Shown: one piece after another, positions 24,474 to 32,597 of the stretch
Numbering within the stretch: position 1 is the first letter of the stretch
Layout of the letters: each line of letters opens with the position of its first letter
NCBI RefSeq assembly: GCF_003182135.1
Contig: NZ_QGTL01000010.1
Location: forward strand, 186,001-250,000
Length of the DNA: 64,000 bases
Direction: 5' to 3'
Origin: Nocardia neocaledoniensis
GTDB taxonomy: Bacteria; Actinomycetota; Actinomycetes; Mycobacteriales; Mycobacteriaceae
Translations under genes and position numbers: made by a program
Notes under the pieces: generated by a model
Databases searched by the model: none
Seen by the model: only the letters and a program-made list of their open reading frames with translations
What the model was told of the DNA's origin: nothing

Positions 24474-24650
24474 TCAGGCCGAGCGGAGCCGCGGCCCCAT
24501 CGGACGGTGCGGAATCGCGGTCTTGTTCGCCCTGCGTGGCGTGGCGCCGCTCATGATCTCGGCCCACCAGGCCTGCAGTGGACTGGGTTCGGGCCAGCGA
24601 ACGAAGGGGGCGTCGATGTCGGACTGCTCGAAATCCTCGTACTCAGGCAT
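24474..24650 (-). CDS. 58-residue protein, overlapping the end of the STAS gene
   Basis: This short frame reads MPEYEDFEQSDIDAPFVRWP, then a Pro-Leu-Gln-Ala-Trp-Trp-Ala stretch and a basic C-terminus. The acidic N-half and basic C-half, three tryptophans and gagga nine bases before the ATG argue for a real gene. Its start overlaps the stop of the STAS-domain gene by eight bases on the same strand, indicating coupled translation. I recognise no family. A small partner or regulator of the STAS protein is conceivable. Confidence 0.55.
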   Translation of the reverse strand: MPEYEDFEQSDIDAPFVRWPEPSPLQAWWAEIMSGATPRRANKTAIPHRPMGPRLRSA

Positions 24651-25107
24651 GACTGCGATTCCTCAGATCTGTGCTGCCGGACCGCGCGGCGCACCGCACG
24701 TGCTCGATGGTCGCCGCGTTCACGTCGGGGTAGATCGGTAGCGCCAGGCCGGCGACGGTGGCGATGTGGACGATCGCCGAGGAGGGACTGACGACGCTCA
24801 CCCGGAGTCCCTCGCGGTGGGAGCGCTCGGCGCTGTCCGCGAGTTCCGCGATCGCCCGGCAGGACATGAACTCGACGGCGTCGAGATCCACCAGGAGATG
24901 GCCGGTGTCCCGGGCGGCCAGGCGGGCGGTGTCGAAGAGGCGTCGCCAGTACGCGAAGGTGTAGGCGTCTATCTCGCCGTGGACCCGCAGCAGTGTTCCG
25001 TGCCGGACGGTACTGGTCTCGGCGCGCAGGCGGGCGCGGACGTCATCGGCGTCGGGCTCGGCACCGGAGGAAGAGCGGGATCGATCGTGGCTGAGTGGGG
25101 TGTTCAC
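24643..25107 (-). CDS. STAS-domain protein (anti-sigma-factor antagonist-like)
   Basis: The protein of about 154 residues has a STAS fold over residues about 35-140. LLRVHGEIDAYTFAYWRRLF is the beginning and LLVDLDAVEFMSCRAIAELA holds the conserved phosphorylatable serine (Ser82). In Bacillus and Streptomyces such proteins release a sigma factor by binding its anti-sigma kinase when unphosphorylated. GTG 25107 has gagga upstream; a longer version from 25149 is possible. No kinase or sigma gene is adjacent, but several genes to the right have promoters of the stress-sigma type. Confidence 0.8.
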   Translation of the reverse strand: MNTPLSHDRSRSSSGAEPDADDVRARLRAETSTVRHGTLLRVHGEIDAYTFAYWRRLFDTARLAARDTGHLLVDLDAVEFMSCRAIAELADSAERSHREGLRVSVVSPSSAIVHIATVAGLALPIYPDVNAATIEHVRCAARSGSTDLRNRSHA

Positions 25108-25212
25108 GAGTACTCGATTCCTCGGCACCGGCAGGCCTCGCACTGCCACCGGCCGTCCCTAGGTTCTCAAGAACAGCCGGTACAGCCATTTCAGCACGTT
25201 CTGCCCGGTTTG

Positions 25213-25947
25213 TCACCGATTCGGCGCGAACCGCCCCGTCGGCGCCAGGTCGTAGACCGCGTATTCGGTTCCGATCACCGGCTGCGCGACATTGCGCACG
25301 CGGATTCCGCCCGGCGTCGTGCCGCGTTCGATGCCCGCGTGCGCGTGCCCGTGGATCGCGAGATCGGCGCCGTTGGCATCGATGGCCTCGCCGAGCAGAT
25401 ACGACCCGAGGAAGGGGTAGATCTCGGGCGGTTCCCCGTGCAGGGTGTCCGAGATCGGCGAGTAATGGGTGAGTGCGACCGTGACATCGGCGCGCAGCCC
25501 GGCGAGCGCGGATTCGAGTCCGTGCGCCAATTCGACGGTGTGCGAGGCGAATCGGCGCATCTCCGGTTCGCCGAAGGCGCTCGCGCACTTGCCCGCGAAG
25601 CCGCCGCCGAAACCCTTGGTCCCGGCGATGCCGAGGGCGGCGCCGTCGACGGTGAGCACGGTCGCCGTGCCCTCGAGGACGATGATGCCGTGGTCGGCCA
25701 GCAACTGGGTGATCTCTCCGGCGCGGTCGCTGTGATGATCGTGGTTGCCCAGGACCGCGACCACGGGGACGCCGAGATCGGCGAACTCGGCGGCGACCAC
25801 TTTCGCCTCGGCGATCGTCCCCACCCGGGTGAGATCGCCGGCCAGCAACAGCACATCGGCGTGTTCGGGCAGATCGGCGAGCGCGGGCCGCAGCCGCCCG
25901 CCGGAATCGGCTCCGAGGTGGACGTCTCCCACAGCGGCGATACGCAT
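25213..25947 (-). CDS. Calcineurin-like metallophosphoesterase
   Basis: This 244-residue cytoplasmic hydrolase has the complete two-metal motif set: GDVHLG near the start, LAGDLTR, LGNHDHHSD, a conserved His in ALTHYSP and GHAHAG near the C-terminus. Such enzymes cleave phosphomonoesters, phosphodiesters or nucleotides. ATG 25947 follows gaggtg and gives the canonical MRIAAVGD start. It sits seven bases after the stop of the nucleotidyltransferase-BON gene, so the two form one transcript. A pair of a nucleotidyl-transferring and a phosphate-removing enzyme could act in opposition on one substrate, which is inference. Confidence 0.87.
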   Translation of the reverse strand: MRIAAVGDVHLGADSGGRLRPALADLPEHADVLLLAGDLTRVGTIAEAKVVAAEFADLGVPVVAVLGNHDHHSDRAGEITQLLADHGIIVLEGTATVLTVDGAALGIAGTKGFGGGFAGKCASAFGEPEMRRFASHTVELAHGLESALAGLRADVTVALTHYSPISDTLHGEPPEIYPFLGSYLLGEAIDANGADLAIHGHAHAGIERGTTPGGIRVRNVAQPVIGTEYAVYDLAPTGRFAPNR

Positions 25948-25954
25948 GGTCACC

Positions 25955-26770
25955 TCACCGCAGCCGTTCCGGTTCCGCGGGCGCCGCGGGATGGCTCACC
26001 CGGACGTCGTTGTGCACCCGGTACTGACCGACCCGTTCGCGCAGCACGGTTTCCAGTGCGCCCCTGCTGGATTCGTCGGACACCTCGCCCGTGAGCACGA
26101 TGACGTCGCCGCGCAGCGTGACCCGCACGCTCGAGGTCGCGGTGCGGGGATCCTCGGCGAAGGCGCGGCGCAGGTTCGCGACGACGTACTGGGGTGGTTC
26201 GCCACGCGCGTTGGCGAAGGGGAAAGGGTGCAGTCCCAAATCGGCGGTGAGTCCGAGGAAGGCGCGCGCATAGGGCGAATGGGACACCTCGCGGTGCACC
26301 GCGGGCCAGTCGATCTGCTCGCGCAGGGCGCGCGCGGTGGCGAGCAGCCGGGTGAAGTCGAGGCGGTGCGCGTCGAGGACCATGAGCCGGTCGATCAGCA
26401 GGTCGGTGCCGGTGAGGACGGGCGCGCTCGCGGGACCGATCCCCATCGTCTCGGCGCGGTCGAGCAGGGCGTCGTCGACGGTGTGGTGGTTGGTGCGGAA
26501 GATCAGGTCCACCAGGATGTCCCCGTCGTAGACCTTGGTCAGCCAGTTCTCCACCGGGTCCTCGGGCCGCATCCCCACCGCGACCAGCGCCGTGCGCGCC
26601 GCCGCGCTGTCCTGCGGCCGGACGAAGATGTCGACGTCGTGTTCCGACTCCGGTCCACCTCGCGCGTACACCGCGCATCCGCCGCCGACCGCGAAGCGAA
26701 TCCCCTTGTCCTGCAGGGTGTTCACGACGTGGGTGAGCGTGTGCAGCAGTTGGTCGATATCGGCGGTCAT
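25955..26770 (-). CDS. Nucleotidyltransferase fused to a BON domain
   Basis: The 271-residue protein has an N-terminal nucleotidyltransferase-like domain (residues about 1-175). Its core GIRFAVGGGCAVYARGGPES followed by HDVDIFVR gives the GG...DxD pattern of the polymerase-beta superfamily. IDRLMVLDAHRLDFTRLL completes the helical part. The C-terminal part (about 205-265: VVANLRRAFAEDP, VRVTLRGDVIVLTGEVSDES) is a BON domain, usually found in periplasmic or lipid-binding proteins. The RBS gggaggg lies 11 bases upstream. The same protein modifying a target and binding membranes through BON is unusual. Confidence 0.75.
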   Translation of the reverse strand: MTADIDQLLHTLTHVVNTLQDKGIRFAVGGGCAVYARGGPESEHDVDIFVRPQDSAAARTALVAVGMRPEDPVENWLTKVYDGDILVDLIFRTNHHTVDDALLDRAETMGIGPASAPVLTGTDLLIDRLMVLDAHRLDFTRLLATARALREQIDWPAVHREVSHSPYARAFLGLTADLGLHPFPFANARGEPPQYVVANLRRAFAEDPRTATSSVRVTLRGDVIVLTGEVSDESSRGALETVLRERVGQYRVHNDVRVSHPAAPAEPERLR

Positions 26771-26850
26771 CTCCACGGCTCCCTCCCGATGGTGGCGAGC
26801 CGGGCCCGGCGAGGGGGTGCCGGACCCGGTCCTCACGTGGCGCGGCCCGA

Positions 26851-27081
26851 TCAGCTCAGGCGGGCGGCGAGCAGCTTCTTCGCCTGTTCGGCGCCCTTGC
26901 GGCTCTCGGCTTGCGCACGGCGGAAGAACTCCGCCAGTTCGGTGTCGCCCGCTCGGTCGGCGTCGCGGCAGTACTCCTCCATCCGCAACGCGTTGCTCAG
27001 CGCCGCTTCGGTGAACCAGATCAGGTCGTAGTCCTTGTCGGCGGTCCCGGTGACCTGCCCGGTCTCCTGATCGATGGCCAT
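26851..27081 (-). CDS. Small conserved helical protein, probable stress protein
   Basis: This 76-residue protein is predicted all-helical: after MAIDQETGQVTGTADKDYDL come DLIWFTEAALSNALRMEEYC and AEFFRRAQAESRKGAEQAKK, a ferritin-like helical bundle pattern but too short for a metal site. I do not know a named family. The RBS gaggagg is ideal. The minus-strand promoter GATT-N15-GGGTAG at 27155-27131 places it under a likely stress sigma factor, divergent from the DUF6766 gene with the same promoter type. Confidence 0.72.
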   Translation of the reverse strand: MAIDQETGQVTGTADKDYDLIWFTEAALSNALRMEEYCRDADRAGDTELAEFFRRAQAESRKGAEQAKKLLAARLS

Positions 27082-27130
27082 CTGCCTCCTCCTCTCGGTC
27101 CGTCGCCGCGAACGCGGCCACACGCTGGTC

Positions 27131-27155
27131 CTACCCGCCTCGCACCCGCTCAATC
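27131..27155 (-). promoter_or_regulatory. Stress-sigma-type promoter GATT-N15-GGGTAG
   Basis: On the minus strand GATT (27155-27152), a 15-base spacer and GGGTAG (27136-27131) match the GNNT-N14-16-GGGTA pattern of actinobacterial SigB/SigF sigma factors. The predicted start, about 27124, gives a 43-base leader to the 76-residue protein gene. Confidence 0.55.
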
Positions 27156-27170
27156 GGCGGCGCGGCGGCC

Positions 27171-27195
27171 GTGTCGGCGACCGATTGCGGGGTAT
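27171..27195 (+). promoter_or_regulatory. Stress-sigma-type promoter GTGT-N15-GGGTAT
   Basis: GTGT (27171-27174), 15 bases and GGGTAT (27190-27195). The predicted start falls almost at the ATG 27205, suggesting a nearly leaderless mRNA for the DUF6766 protein. Confidence 0.5.
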
Positions 27196-27204
27196 CGGCC
27201 AGGT

Positions 27205-27552
27205 ATGGCACATTTCCGGCGGTGGGGAGCTGTCTACCTGCTCATGCTGCTGTTCCTCGGCTCGTGGGCCGCGCAGTTCGTCACCCAGCTCATCGAATAC
27301 CGCAACACGCAGCAGCAGCTCGGTCAGCCGTTTCTCTGGTCCGGCTACTGGCCGGAGTTTCTCGCGAGCACGTTCGAGAACTGGCAGAGCGAGTGGTTCC
27401 AGCTCGTCTTCCAGGCGGTCCTGCTGCTGGGCGCCAAGCACTGGATCTTCCGGGTCGACGCCGAGAACTCCGAACGGATCGAATCCAAGATCGACGATCT
27501 GCGCGGCTATCTCGTCCCGCCCGAGCATCGGACGCAGGTACCGGGCGACTGA
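27205..27552 (+). CDS. DUF6766-type membrane protein
   Basis: This 115-residue protein has two hydrophobic segments (YLLMLLFLGSWAAQFVTQL and WFQLVFQAVLLLGAKHWIF) around a polar middle with GYWPEFLASTFENWQSEW. The ENWQSE motif is the hallmark of this small family, which is of unknown function and often found with stress genes. The C-terminal tail is cytoplasmic and charged. No good Shine-Dalgarno sequence is present, in line with the nearly leaderless mRNA predicted from the upstream promoter. Confidence 0.75.
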   Translation: MAHFRRWGAVYLLMLLFLGSWAAQFVTQLIEYRNTQQQLGQPFLWSGYWPEFLASTFENWQSEWFQLVFQAVLLLGAKHWIFRVDAENSERIESKIDDLRGYLVPPEHRTQVPGD

Positions 27553-27563
27553 ACGCGCGGCCC

Positions 27564-27588
27564 GATTGAACGCGGCGATCGCGGGTAG
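27564..27588 (+). promoter_or_regulatory. Stress-sigma-type promoter GATT-N15-GGGTAG ahead of TPP enzyme
   Basis: GATT (27564-27567), exactly 15 bases and GGGTAG (27583-27588), identical in both boxes to the promoter at 27155-27131. The predicted start near 27595 leaves a 33-base leader with aaggagg before the ATG. Confidence 0.55.
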
Positions 27589-27627
27589 CGCGCCGGGAGA
27601 CGACAGTGCGACGGCGAAGGAGGAACC

Positions 27628-29409
27628 ATGGCGACACAGGTGGCCGACTATGTCCTGCGGCGGCTCAGGGAGTGGGGTGTCGAGCAGGTCTTCGGCTATC
27701 CCGGGGACGGCATCAACGGCCTGATCGCGGCCTTCGGGCGCGCCGACAACTCGCCGCGGTTCGTGCAGAGCAGACACGAGGAGATGTCGGCGTTCGAGGC
27801 CACCGGGTTCGCGAAGTTCAGCGGGCAGGTCGGCGTGTGCATGGCGACCTCGGGGCCGGGCGCGATCCATCTGCTCAACGGCCTCTACGACGCCAAACTC
27901 GACCATGTGCCGGTGGTCGCGGTGGTCGGCCAGACCGCCCGCAGCGCGATGGGCGGCAGCTATCAGCAGGAGGTCGACCTGCAGGCGCTGTTCAAGGACG
28001 TGGCCTCGGACTATCTCGTCGAGGTCAATGTGGCCGCTCAGCTTCCCAACGCGCTGGACCGGGCGATGCGGACCGCCCTGGCCCGCCGCGCGCCCACCGC
28101 GGTGATCATCCCCGCCGACCTGCAGGAGGAGCCCTACGAGCCGCCGGCGCACGCATTCAAGGAGGTGCCGTCGAGTCCGCCGGATGTCCCCTCGACCACC
28201 TCGGTACCGGCGCTCGCCGACATCGAGCGGGCCGCCGAGGTGATCAACGCGGGCAGCAAGGTCGCGATCCTGCTGGGGCAGGGCGCGCGCGGCGCCACCG
28301 AGGAGATCCTCCAGGTCGCCGAGCTCACCGGCGCGGGCATCGCCAAGGCGTTGCTGGGCAAGGACGTGCTCACCGACGAACTGCCCTTCGTCACCGGCGC
28401 GATCGGGCTGCTCGGTACCCGCGCGAGCTACGAGCTGATGCGCGACTGCGACACGCTGCTCATCGTCGGCTCCAACTTCCCGTACAGCCAGTTCCTGCCC
28501 GAGCTCGATCAGGCCCGCGCGGTGCAGATCGATCTCGACGGTGCGCTGATCGGCATGCGCTACCCGACCGAGGTGAACCTGGTCGGTGACGCGAAAGCCA
28601 CCCTGGCGGCGCTGATCCCCCTGCTCGAGCCCCGCACGGACCGCTCCTGGCGCGAGACCGTGGAAGGCACTGTGCGGCACTGGTGGGAGACCCTCGAACG
28701 CCAGGCCATGCTCGACGCCGAACCGGCCAATCCGATGCGGGTGGTGTGGGAGCTCTCCCAGCGCGTCCCCGACGACGCGATCGTCACCGCGGATTCCGGG
28801 TCGTCCACCAATTGGTACGCCCGCTGCCTGCGGATGCGCGCGGGCATGCGCGGCTCGCTGTCGGGCACCCTGGCCACCATGGGCGCGGCGGTGCCGTACG
28901 CGATCGGCGCGAAGTTCGCCCACCCCGACCGTCCGGTCGTCGCCCTCGTCGGCGACGGCGCGATGCAGATGAACGGCCTCGCCGAGCTGATCACCGTCCA
29001 CCGCTACCGGCACCTGTGGCCCGATCAGCGGCTCATCGTGTGCGTCTTCCACAACAACGACCTCAACCAGGTCACCTGGGAGCTGCGCGGCATGGGCGGC
29101 GCGCCGAAGTTCGAGGAATCCCAGACGCTGCCCGACATCTCCTACGCGGCCACCGCGACCTGCTTCGGCCTCGACGCGATCGAGGTCGACGACTCCGACG
29201 CCATCGGCCTCGCGTGGGACCGCGCACTGGCCGCCGACCGGCCGGTGCTGCTCGACATCCGGTGCGACCCGGAGGTCCCGCCCATCCCACCGCACGCGAC
29301 CTACGACCAGATCAAGGACATGGGACGCGCTGTCCTGCAAGGTGATCCGGGCGCCTGGCACCTGCTGGTCCAGGGCGTGAAGACCAAAGCCCAGGAGCTG
29401 CGCCGCTGA
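27628..29409 (+). CDS. Thiamine-diphosphate-dependent enzyme, pyruvate oxidase / acetolactate-synthase-like
   Basis: This 593-residue enzyme has the three-domain layout of the POX/AHAS family. The PYR domain carries VFGYPGDGINGLIAAFGRAD and the cofactor glutamate in QSRHEEMSAFEATGFAKFSG. The central Rossmann-like domain spans about 200-340, and the PP domain holds VGDGAMQMNGLAELITVHRY followed by FHNNDLNQVTWELRG (GDG...NN metal site). It is closest in style to stand-alone thiamine pyrophosphate-requiring proteins resembling PoxB, which convert pyruvate to acetate or acetyl phosphate. It lacks an obvious membrane-binding tail. A stress-type promoter lies upstream. A P450 gene follows 68 bases downstream. 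Confidence 0.83.
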   Translation: MATQVADYVLRRLREWGVEQVFGYPGDGINGLIAAFGRADNSPRFVQSRHEEMSAFEATGFAKFSGQVGVCMATSGPGAIHLLNGLYDAKLDHVPVVAVVGQTARSAMGGSYQQEVDLQALFKDVASDYLVEVNVAAQLPNALDRAMRTALARRAPTAVIIPADLQEEPYEPPAHAFKEVPSSPPDVPSTTSVPALADIERAAEVINAGSKVAILLGQGARGATEEILQVAELTGAGIAKALLGKDVLTDELPFVTGAIGLLGTRASYELMRDCDTLLIVGSNFPYSQFLPELDQARAVQIDLDGALIGMRYPTEVNLVGDAKATLAALIPLLEPRTDRSWRETVEGTVRHWWETLERQAMLDAEPANPMRVVWELSQRVPDDAIVTADSGSSTNWYARCLRMRAGMRGSLSGTLATMGAAVPYAIGAKFAHPDRPVVALVGDGAMQMNGLAELITVHRYRHLWPDQRLIVCVFHNNDLNQVTWELRGMGGAPKFEESQTLPDISYAATATCFGLDAIEVDDSDAIGLAWDRALAADRPVLLDIRCDPEVPPIPPHATYDQIKDMGRAVLQGDPGAWHLLVQGVKTKAQELRR

Positions 29410-29477
29410 GCCCCGGCGTTTGGGCGCGCGACGCCGTGGAATGGCCGCTACGAGAACCGAGCAACAGAGGAGGTCGG

Positions 29478-30830
29478 ATGTCGGGTCATCGGCTGACAGG
29501 GGTGCGCGCGGCGGCCACGCTCGCGGATCTGGGCGCTGCCGGATTCGCCGCGGGCGTGATCGCGCGGCGGCGACGGATGATGGGTCTGCTCGAACGGACG
29601 CAGGCCGACGCGCGCACGGTGCGCCGGATGCGCGCGTTGCGCCGCGAATTCGGCAGCGGCCCGGTCGAACTCGTGGTGCCGGGTCGGCGCGTACTCGTCG
29701 TGACCGATCCCGCCGACGTCGGCCGCGTGCTCGACGGGGCGCCCTCGCCGTTCGATCCGGCGAACCGGGAGAAACGGGCCGCCCTCGGGCAGTTCCAGCC
29801 GCACGGTGTGCTGGTGCCGGAAGGGCGGATCCGGACCCAGCGGCGCGCGGTGAACGAGGTCGCGCTCGACACGGGTCGTCCGCTGCATCGGCTCGCCGGA
29901 CCGTTCGCCGAGATCGTGGCCGAGGAGGCCGACCGGCTGCTCCGGGCCGCCGCTCGGGAAGGCCACCTCGACGCCGCGCGTTTCACCACCTCCTGGTGGC
30001 GATTGGTCCGGCGGCTGACGCTCGGGCCGGACGCCCGCGACGACGACGAGATCACCGACGAGCTCTGGCAGCTGCGGTCGGCCGCCAACTGGTCGTTCCT
30101 GGCGCCGGCGCGCCGGCGCACGCGCGAGCGGTTCTTCGACCGGCTCTACCGCTACGCCGAGTCCCCCGCCGAGGACAGCCTGCTGGGCGCCCTGGTCACC
30201 ACGCCATCGGTCGCCGCCACCGACCCGCTCGGCCAGGTGCCGCACTGGCTGTTCGCCTTCGACGCCGCGGGCACGGCGCTCACGCGCACCCTCGCCCTGC
30301 TGGCGTCCCACCCCGAGCAGCTCGCCACCGCGTCCACCGAGGCGACGCTGCACCCCGAGTTGTCCACCCTCACCTACCTGCGCGCCTGCGTGCTCGAGTC
30401 GGTGCGGCTGTGGCCGACCACCCCGCTGATCCTGCGCGACACCACCGAGGACACTGTTTGGCGCGAGGGCGCGCGGAGTTTCACCGTCGACGCGGGCACG
30501 GCGGTGCTGATCGCGGCGGTGGCCTTCCATCGCGACGAGGAGCAGTTGCCCTTCGCCCACGAGTTCACCCCGAGCGCCTGGGTCGACGGTCGCGCGCGGC
30601 AGTACCCCCAGCTGGTGCCGTTCAGTGCGGGACCGGCGGCGTGCCCGGGGCGTGACCTCGTCCTGTTCGTCACGAGCACGCTGCTGGCGCACCTGCTGCG
30701 CGGCGCCCGTTTCGAGCTGCGTTCGACGCCCCGGCTCGCACCCGGTGAGCCGTTGCCGTTGACCTACAACAACTTCGGCGTCGACTTCGCGGTCAGCCCG
30801 CTGCGCGCGCCGACTCCCACCGTCACGTGA
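29478..30830 (+). CDS. Cytochrome P450
   Basis: The 450-residue monooxygenase has the haem-binding motif FSAGPAACPGRDLVLF with the axial Cys at about residue 390, the K-helix ExxR as LESVRLWPTTP, and a divergent I-helix (FDAAGTALTRTL) in place of AGxxT. The N-terminus (ATLADLGAAGFAAGVIARRR) contains a hydrophobic stretch that may act as a membrane anchor, unusual for a bacterial P450. ATG 29478 follows gaggagg. The family and substrate are unknown. The ferredoxin at 8.9 kb could be an electron donor but is not linked. Confidence 0.87.
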   Translation: MSGHRLTGVRAAATLADLGAAGFAAGVIARRRRMMGLLERTQADARTVRRMRALRREFGSGPVELVVPGRRVLVVTDPADVGRVLDGAPSPFDPANREKRAALGQFQPHGVLVPEGRIRTQRRAVNEVALDTGRPLHRLAGPFAEIVAEEADRLLRAAAREGHLDAARFTTSWWRLVRRLTLGPDARDDDEITDELWQLRSAANWSFLAPARRRTRERFFDRLYRYAESPAEDSLLGALVTTPSVAATDPLGQVPHWLFAFDAAGTALTRTLALLASHPEQLATASTEATLHPELSTLTYLRACVLESVRLWPTTPLILRDTTEDTVWREGARSFTVDAGTAVLIAAVAFHRDEEQLPFAHEFTPSAWVDGRARQYPQLVPFSAGPAACPGRDLVLFVTSTLLAHLLRGARFELRSTPRLAPGEPLPLTYNNFGVDFAVSPLRAPTPTVT

Positions 30831-30858
30831 ACACCGCGATCCCCGAGGAGGGCCGATC

Positions 30859-31086
30859 ATGACGACACGTCTCACCCGTCCCACGCTCCCCGATCCGGCG
30901 GAACCCATTCCGCCGACACCGGGCCGCCCCGACCCCGTTCCCCCCGCACCCCGGCCCGACCCGGTGCCGCCGGGACCTCCCGAACCCGCGCCACCGCCGG
31001 ATCCGTTCCCGCCGATCCCCGACCCGGATCCGCCGCTGCCGCAGCCGACCGCTCAGGCGGCCGCGCCGGCGCCGACGCCGAGATAG
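30859..31086 (+). CDS. Very proline-rich 75-residue protein
   Basis: The frame reads MTTRLTRPTLPDPAEPIPPT and continues with Pro-Asp-Pro-Xaa repeats to a short Ala-rich end. Nearly half of its residues are proline, so it must be extended and unfolded. The ATG has gaggagg nine bases upstream, a strong sign of translation. It follows the P450 gene by 28 bases and its 3' end overlaps the opposite membrane-protein gene by 34 bases. High-GC DNA can produce such frames by chance, so I rate it uncertain. No signal peptide is visible. Confidence 0.45.
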   Translation: MTTRLTRPTLPDPAEPIPPTPGRPDPVPPAPRPDPVPPGPPEPAPPPDPFPPIPDPDPPLPQPTAQAAAPAPTPR

Positions 31087-31406
31087 ACGGTCATCAGCAG
31101 GAACAGGAACCAGCCCGCGCCCTGCCACAGCGGCCAGCTCTGACCGCGCCGCCAGGCCAGGTAGGTGCGGACGAACGCGCCGAGACCGCCGAGCAGCAGG
31201 ATCACGGCCGGAGCCAGCAGGACGGCGGCCTTCGCCGGTCCGTCGCACAGTGTCGTCGGAGCGTCCGCGCAGGCCGACCTGCCGCCTGCCCAGATCGCGG
31301 TCGTGGCGGCCACCAGCGCAGCCGCCACGACGACCGCGACCAGGTAGCGGGCGGCCTGCCTGCCGGCCCGGCCGTTCGTCCAGCGCTTCTCCACATCATC
31401 GACCAT
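31053..31406 (-). CDS. Small three-helix membrane protein
   Basis: This protein of about 117 residues has a short charged cytoplasmic start (MVDDVEKRWTNGRAGRQAAR), then hydrophobic segments at about 21-43, 60-80 and 95-116. The loop between the first two helices holds two cysteines (SACADAPTTLCDG), which may form a disulfide outside. No family is recognised. gaggtg lies seven bases before the chosen ATG. MVMVDD at 31412 is an alternative. The gene is divergent from the epimerase gene and overlaps the end of the proline-rich frame. Confidence 0.62.
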   Translation of the reverse strand: MVDDVEKRWTNGRAGRQAARYLVAVVVAAALVAATTAIWAGGRSACADAPTTLCDGPAKAAVLLAPAVILLLGGLGAFVRTYLAWRRGQSWPLWQGAGWFLFLLMTVYLGVGAGAAA

Positions 31407-31456
31407 CACCATCACCTCGCAGTCCGGGTTTCCGGTCCCACCCGGACCAAACAGCG

Positions 31457-31481
31457 GTTTCGCCCACCCCCGGGCGGGTAG
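31457..31481 (+). promoter_or_regulatory. Stress-sigma-type promoter GTTT-N15-GGGTAG ahead of epimerase
   Basis: GTTT (31457-31460), 15 bases and GGGTAG (31476-31481), the closest in this window to the mycobacterial SigF consensus. The predicted start is near 31488, 39 bases before the ATG 31527. Confidence 0.58.
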
Positions 31482-31526
31482 GCGCGAGGCGACAGGGATC
31501 GACACCCGAGCGGAGGAGTGGTTGGC

Positions 31527-32594
31527 ATGCGTGTCGTGATCGTCGGAGCGACCGGAAACATCGGAACCAGCGTGCTGGAGGCGCTGGCGGAGGAATCGGG
31601 CATCGACGAGATCGTCGGTGTGGCGCGCAGGATGCCCGTCGACGCCGCGCCCGGCGTGCGGTGGGAGCGCGCCGACATCCGCACCGACGACCTGGAGGCG
31701 CTGTTCCACGGCGCCGACGTGGTGGTGCACCTGGCGTGGCTGTTCCAGCCGACGCATCAGCCGCTCACCACCTGGCAGGCCAATGTCGGCGGCACCGAAC
31801 GTGTCCTGCGCGCGGTCGCCGCCGCGCAGGTGCCCGCGCTGATCTTCGCCTCCTCGGTCGGGGCGTACTCACCGTGCGACGAGGACCGGCGCGTGCCGGA
31901 GAGCTGGCCGACCGACGGCTGGCCCGCCGCCGGCTACATGCGCGAAAAGGCCTACTGCGAACGGCTTCTCGACCGGTTCGAGGCGGAGCATCCCGACCGC
32001 AGGGTCGTGCGGATGCGGCCCGCGTTCAGCTTCCGGCGGGAGTCGGCGAGTCAGCAGCGGCGGCTGTTCCTCGGCCCGCTCGCGCCGAACGGGTTGCTGC
32101 GGCCCGGTCTGGTGCCGGTGCTGCCGGTGCCGCGCGGGCTCCGGTTCCAGGCCGTGCACAGCCGCGATGTGGGCCGGGCCTACGCGCTGGCCGTCACCAC
32201 CGACGCCAAGGGGCCGTTCAATCTGGCCGCCGAGCCGGTGGTGGATCGGGCCGTGCTCGGCGACGTCCTCGACGCCAGAACCGTGCCGGTGCCGCGCGCG
32301 CCGGTCCGGGCGGGCCTCGCGGCGGCGTGGCACGCGCGCCTGGTCCCCGCCTCGCCGGACCTGTTCGACGCGATGCTGCACCTGCCGCTGATGGACACCG
32401 GCCGCGCACGGTCCGAGCTGGGCTGGACGCCACGCTTCGGCGCGGACGAGGCGCTGTCGCACATGCTCGCCGGTCTGCGCGTGGGGGCGGGCAAGGACAC
32501 CCCGCCGCTGGATCCGCACGCGGGCGGACCGCTGCGCGTCCACGAGTTCACCACGGGGATGGGCAGCCGGGAGGACGCCGATCTGCGCGTCTGA
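31527..32594 (+). CDS. NAD-dependent epimerase/dehydratase (extended SDR)
   Basis: The 355-residue protein has the N-terminal nucleotide site MRVVIVGATGNIGTSVLEAL, an acidic residue after the second strand, the serine of FASSVGAYSP and the YxxxK pair in GYMREKAYCE. Extended SDRs of this kind act on nucleotide sugars or sterols. The C-terminal half, with DTGRARSELGWTPRFGADEA, is typical of sugar epimerases. It has a good ribosome site (ggaggag) and a SigF-like promoter, so it may be made under stress for envelope polysaccharide adjustment, which is inference. Confidence 0.85.
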   Translation: MRVVIVGATGNIGTSVLEALAEESGIDEIVGVARRMPVDAAPGVRWERADIRTDDLEALFHGADVVVHLAWLFQPTHQPLTTWQANVGGTERVLRAVAAAQVPALIFASSVGAYSPCDEDRRVPESWPTDGWPAAGYMREKAYCERLLDRFEAEHPDRRVVRMRPAFSFRRESASQQRRLFLGPLAPNGLLRPGLVPVLPVPRGLRFQAVHSRDVGRAYALAVTTDAKGPFNLAAEPVVDRAVLGDVLDARTVPVPRAPVRAGLAAAWHARLVPASPDLFDAMLHLPLMDTGRARSELGWTPRFGADEALSHMLAGLRVGAGKDTPPLDPHAGGPLRVHEFTTGMGSREDADLRV

Positions 32595-32597
32595 GTT

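Noticed and set aside
26851..29361. Very long open frame antisense to the TPP enzyme gene
   Set aside because: Composition is that of a shadow frame in high-GC DNA. Only its last 76 codons, with their own ribosome site, form a real gene.
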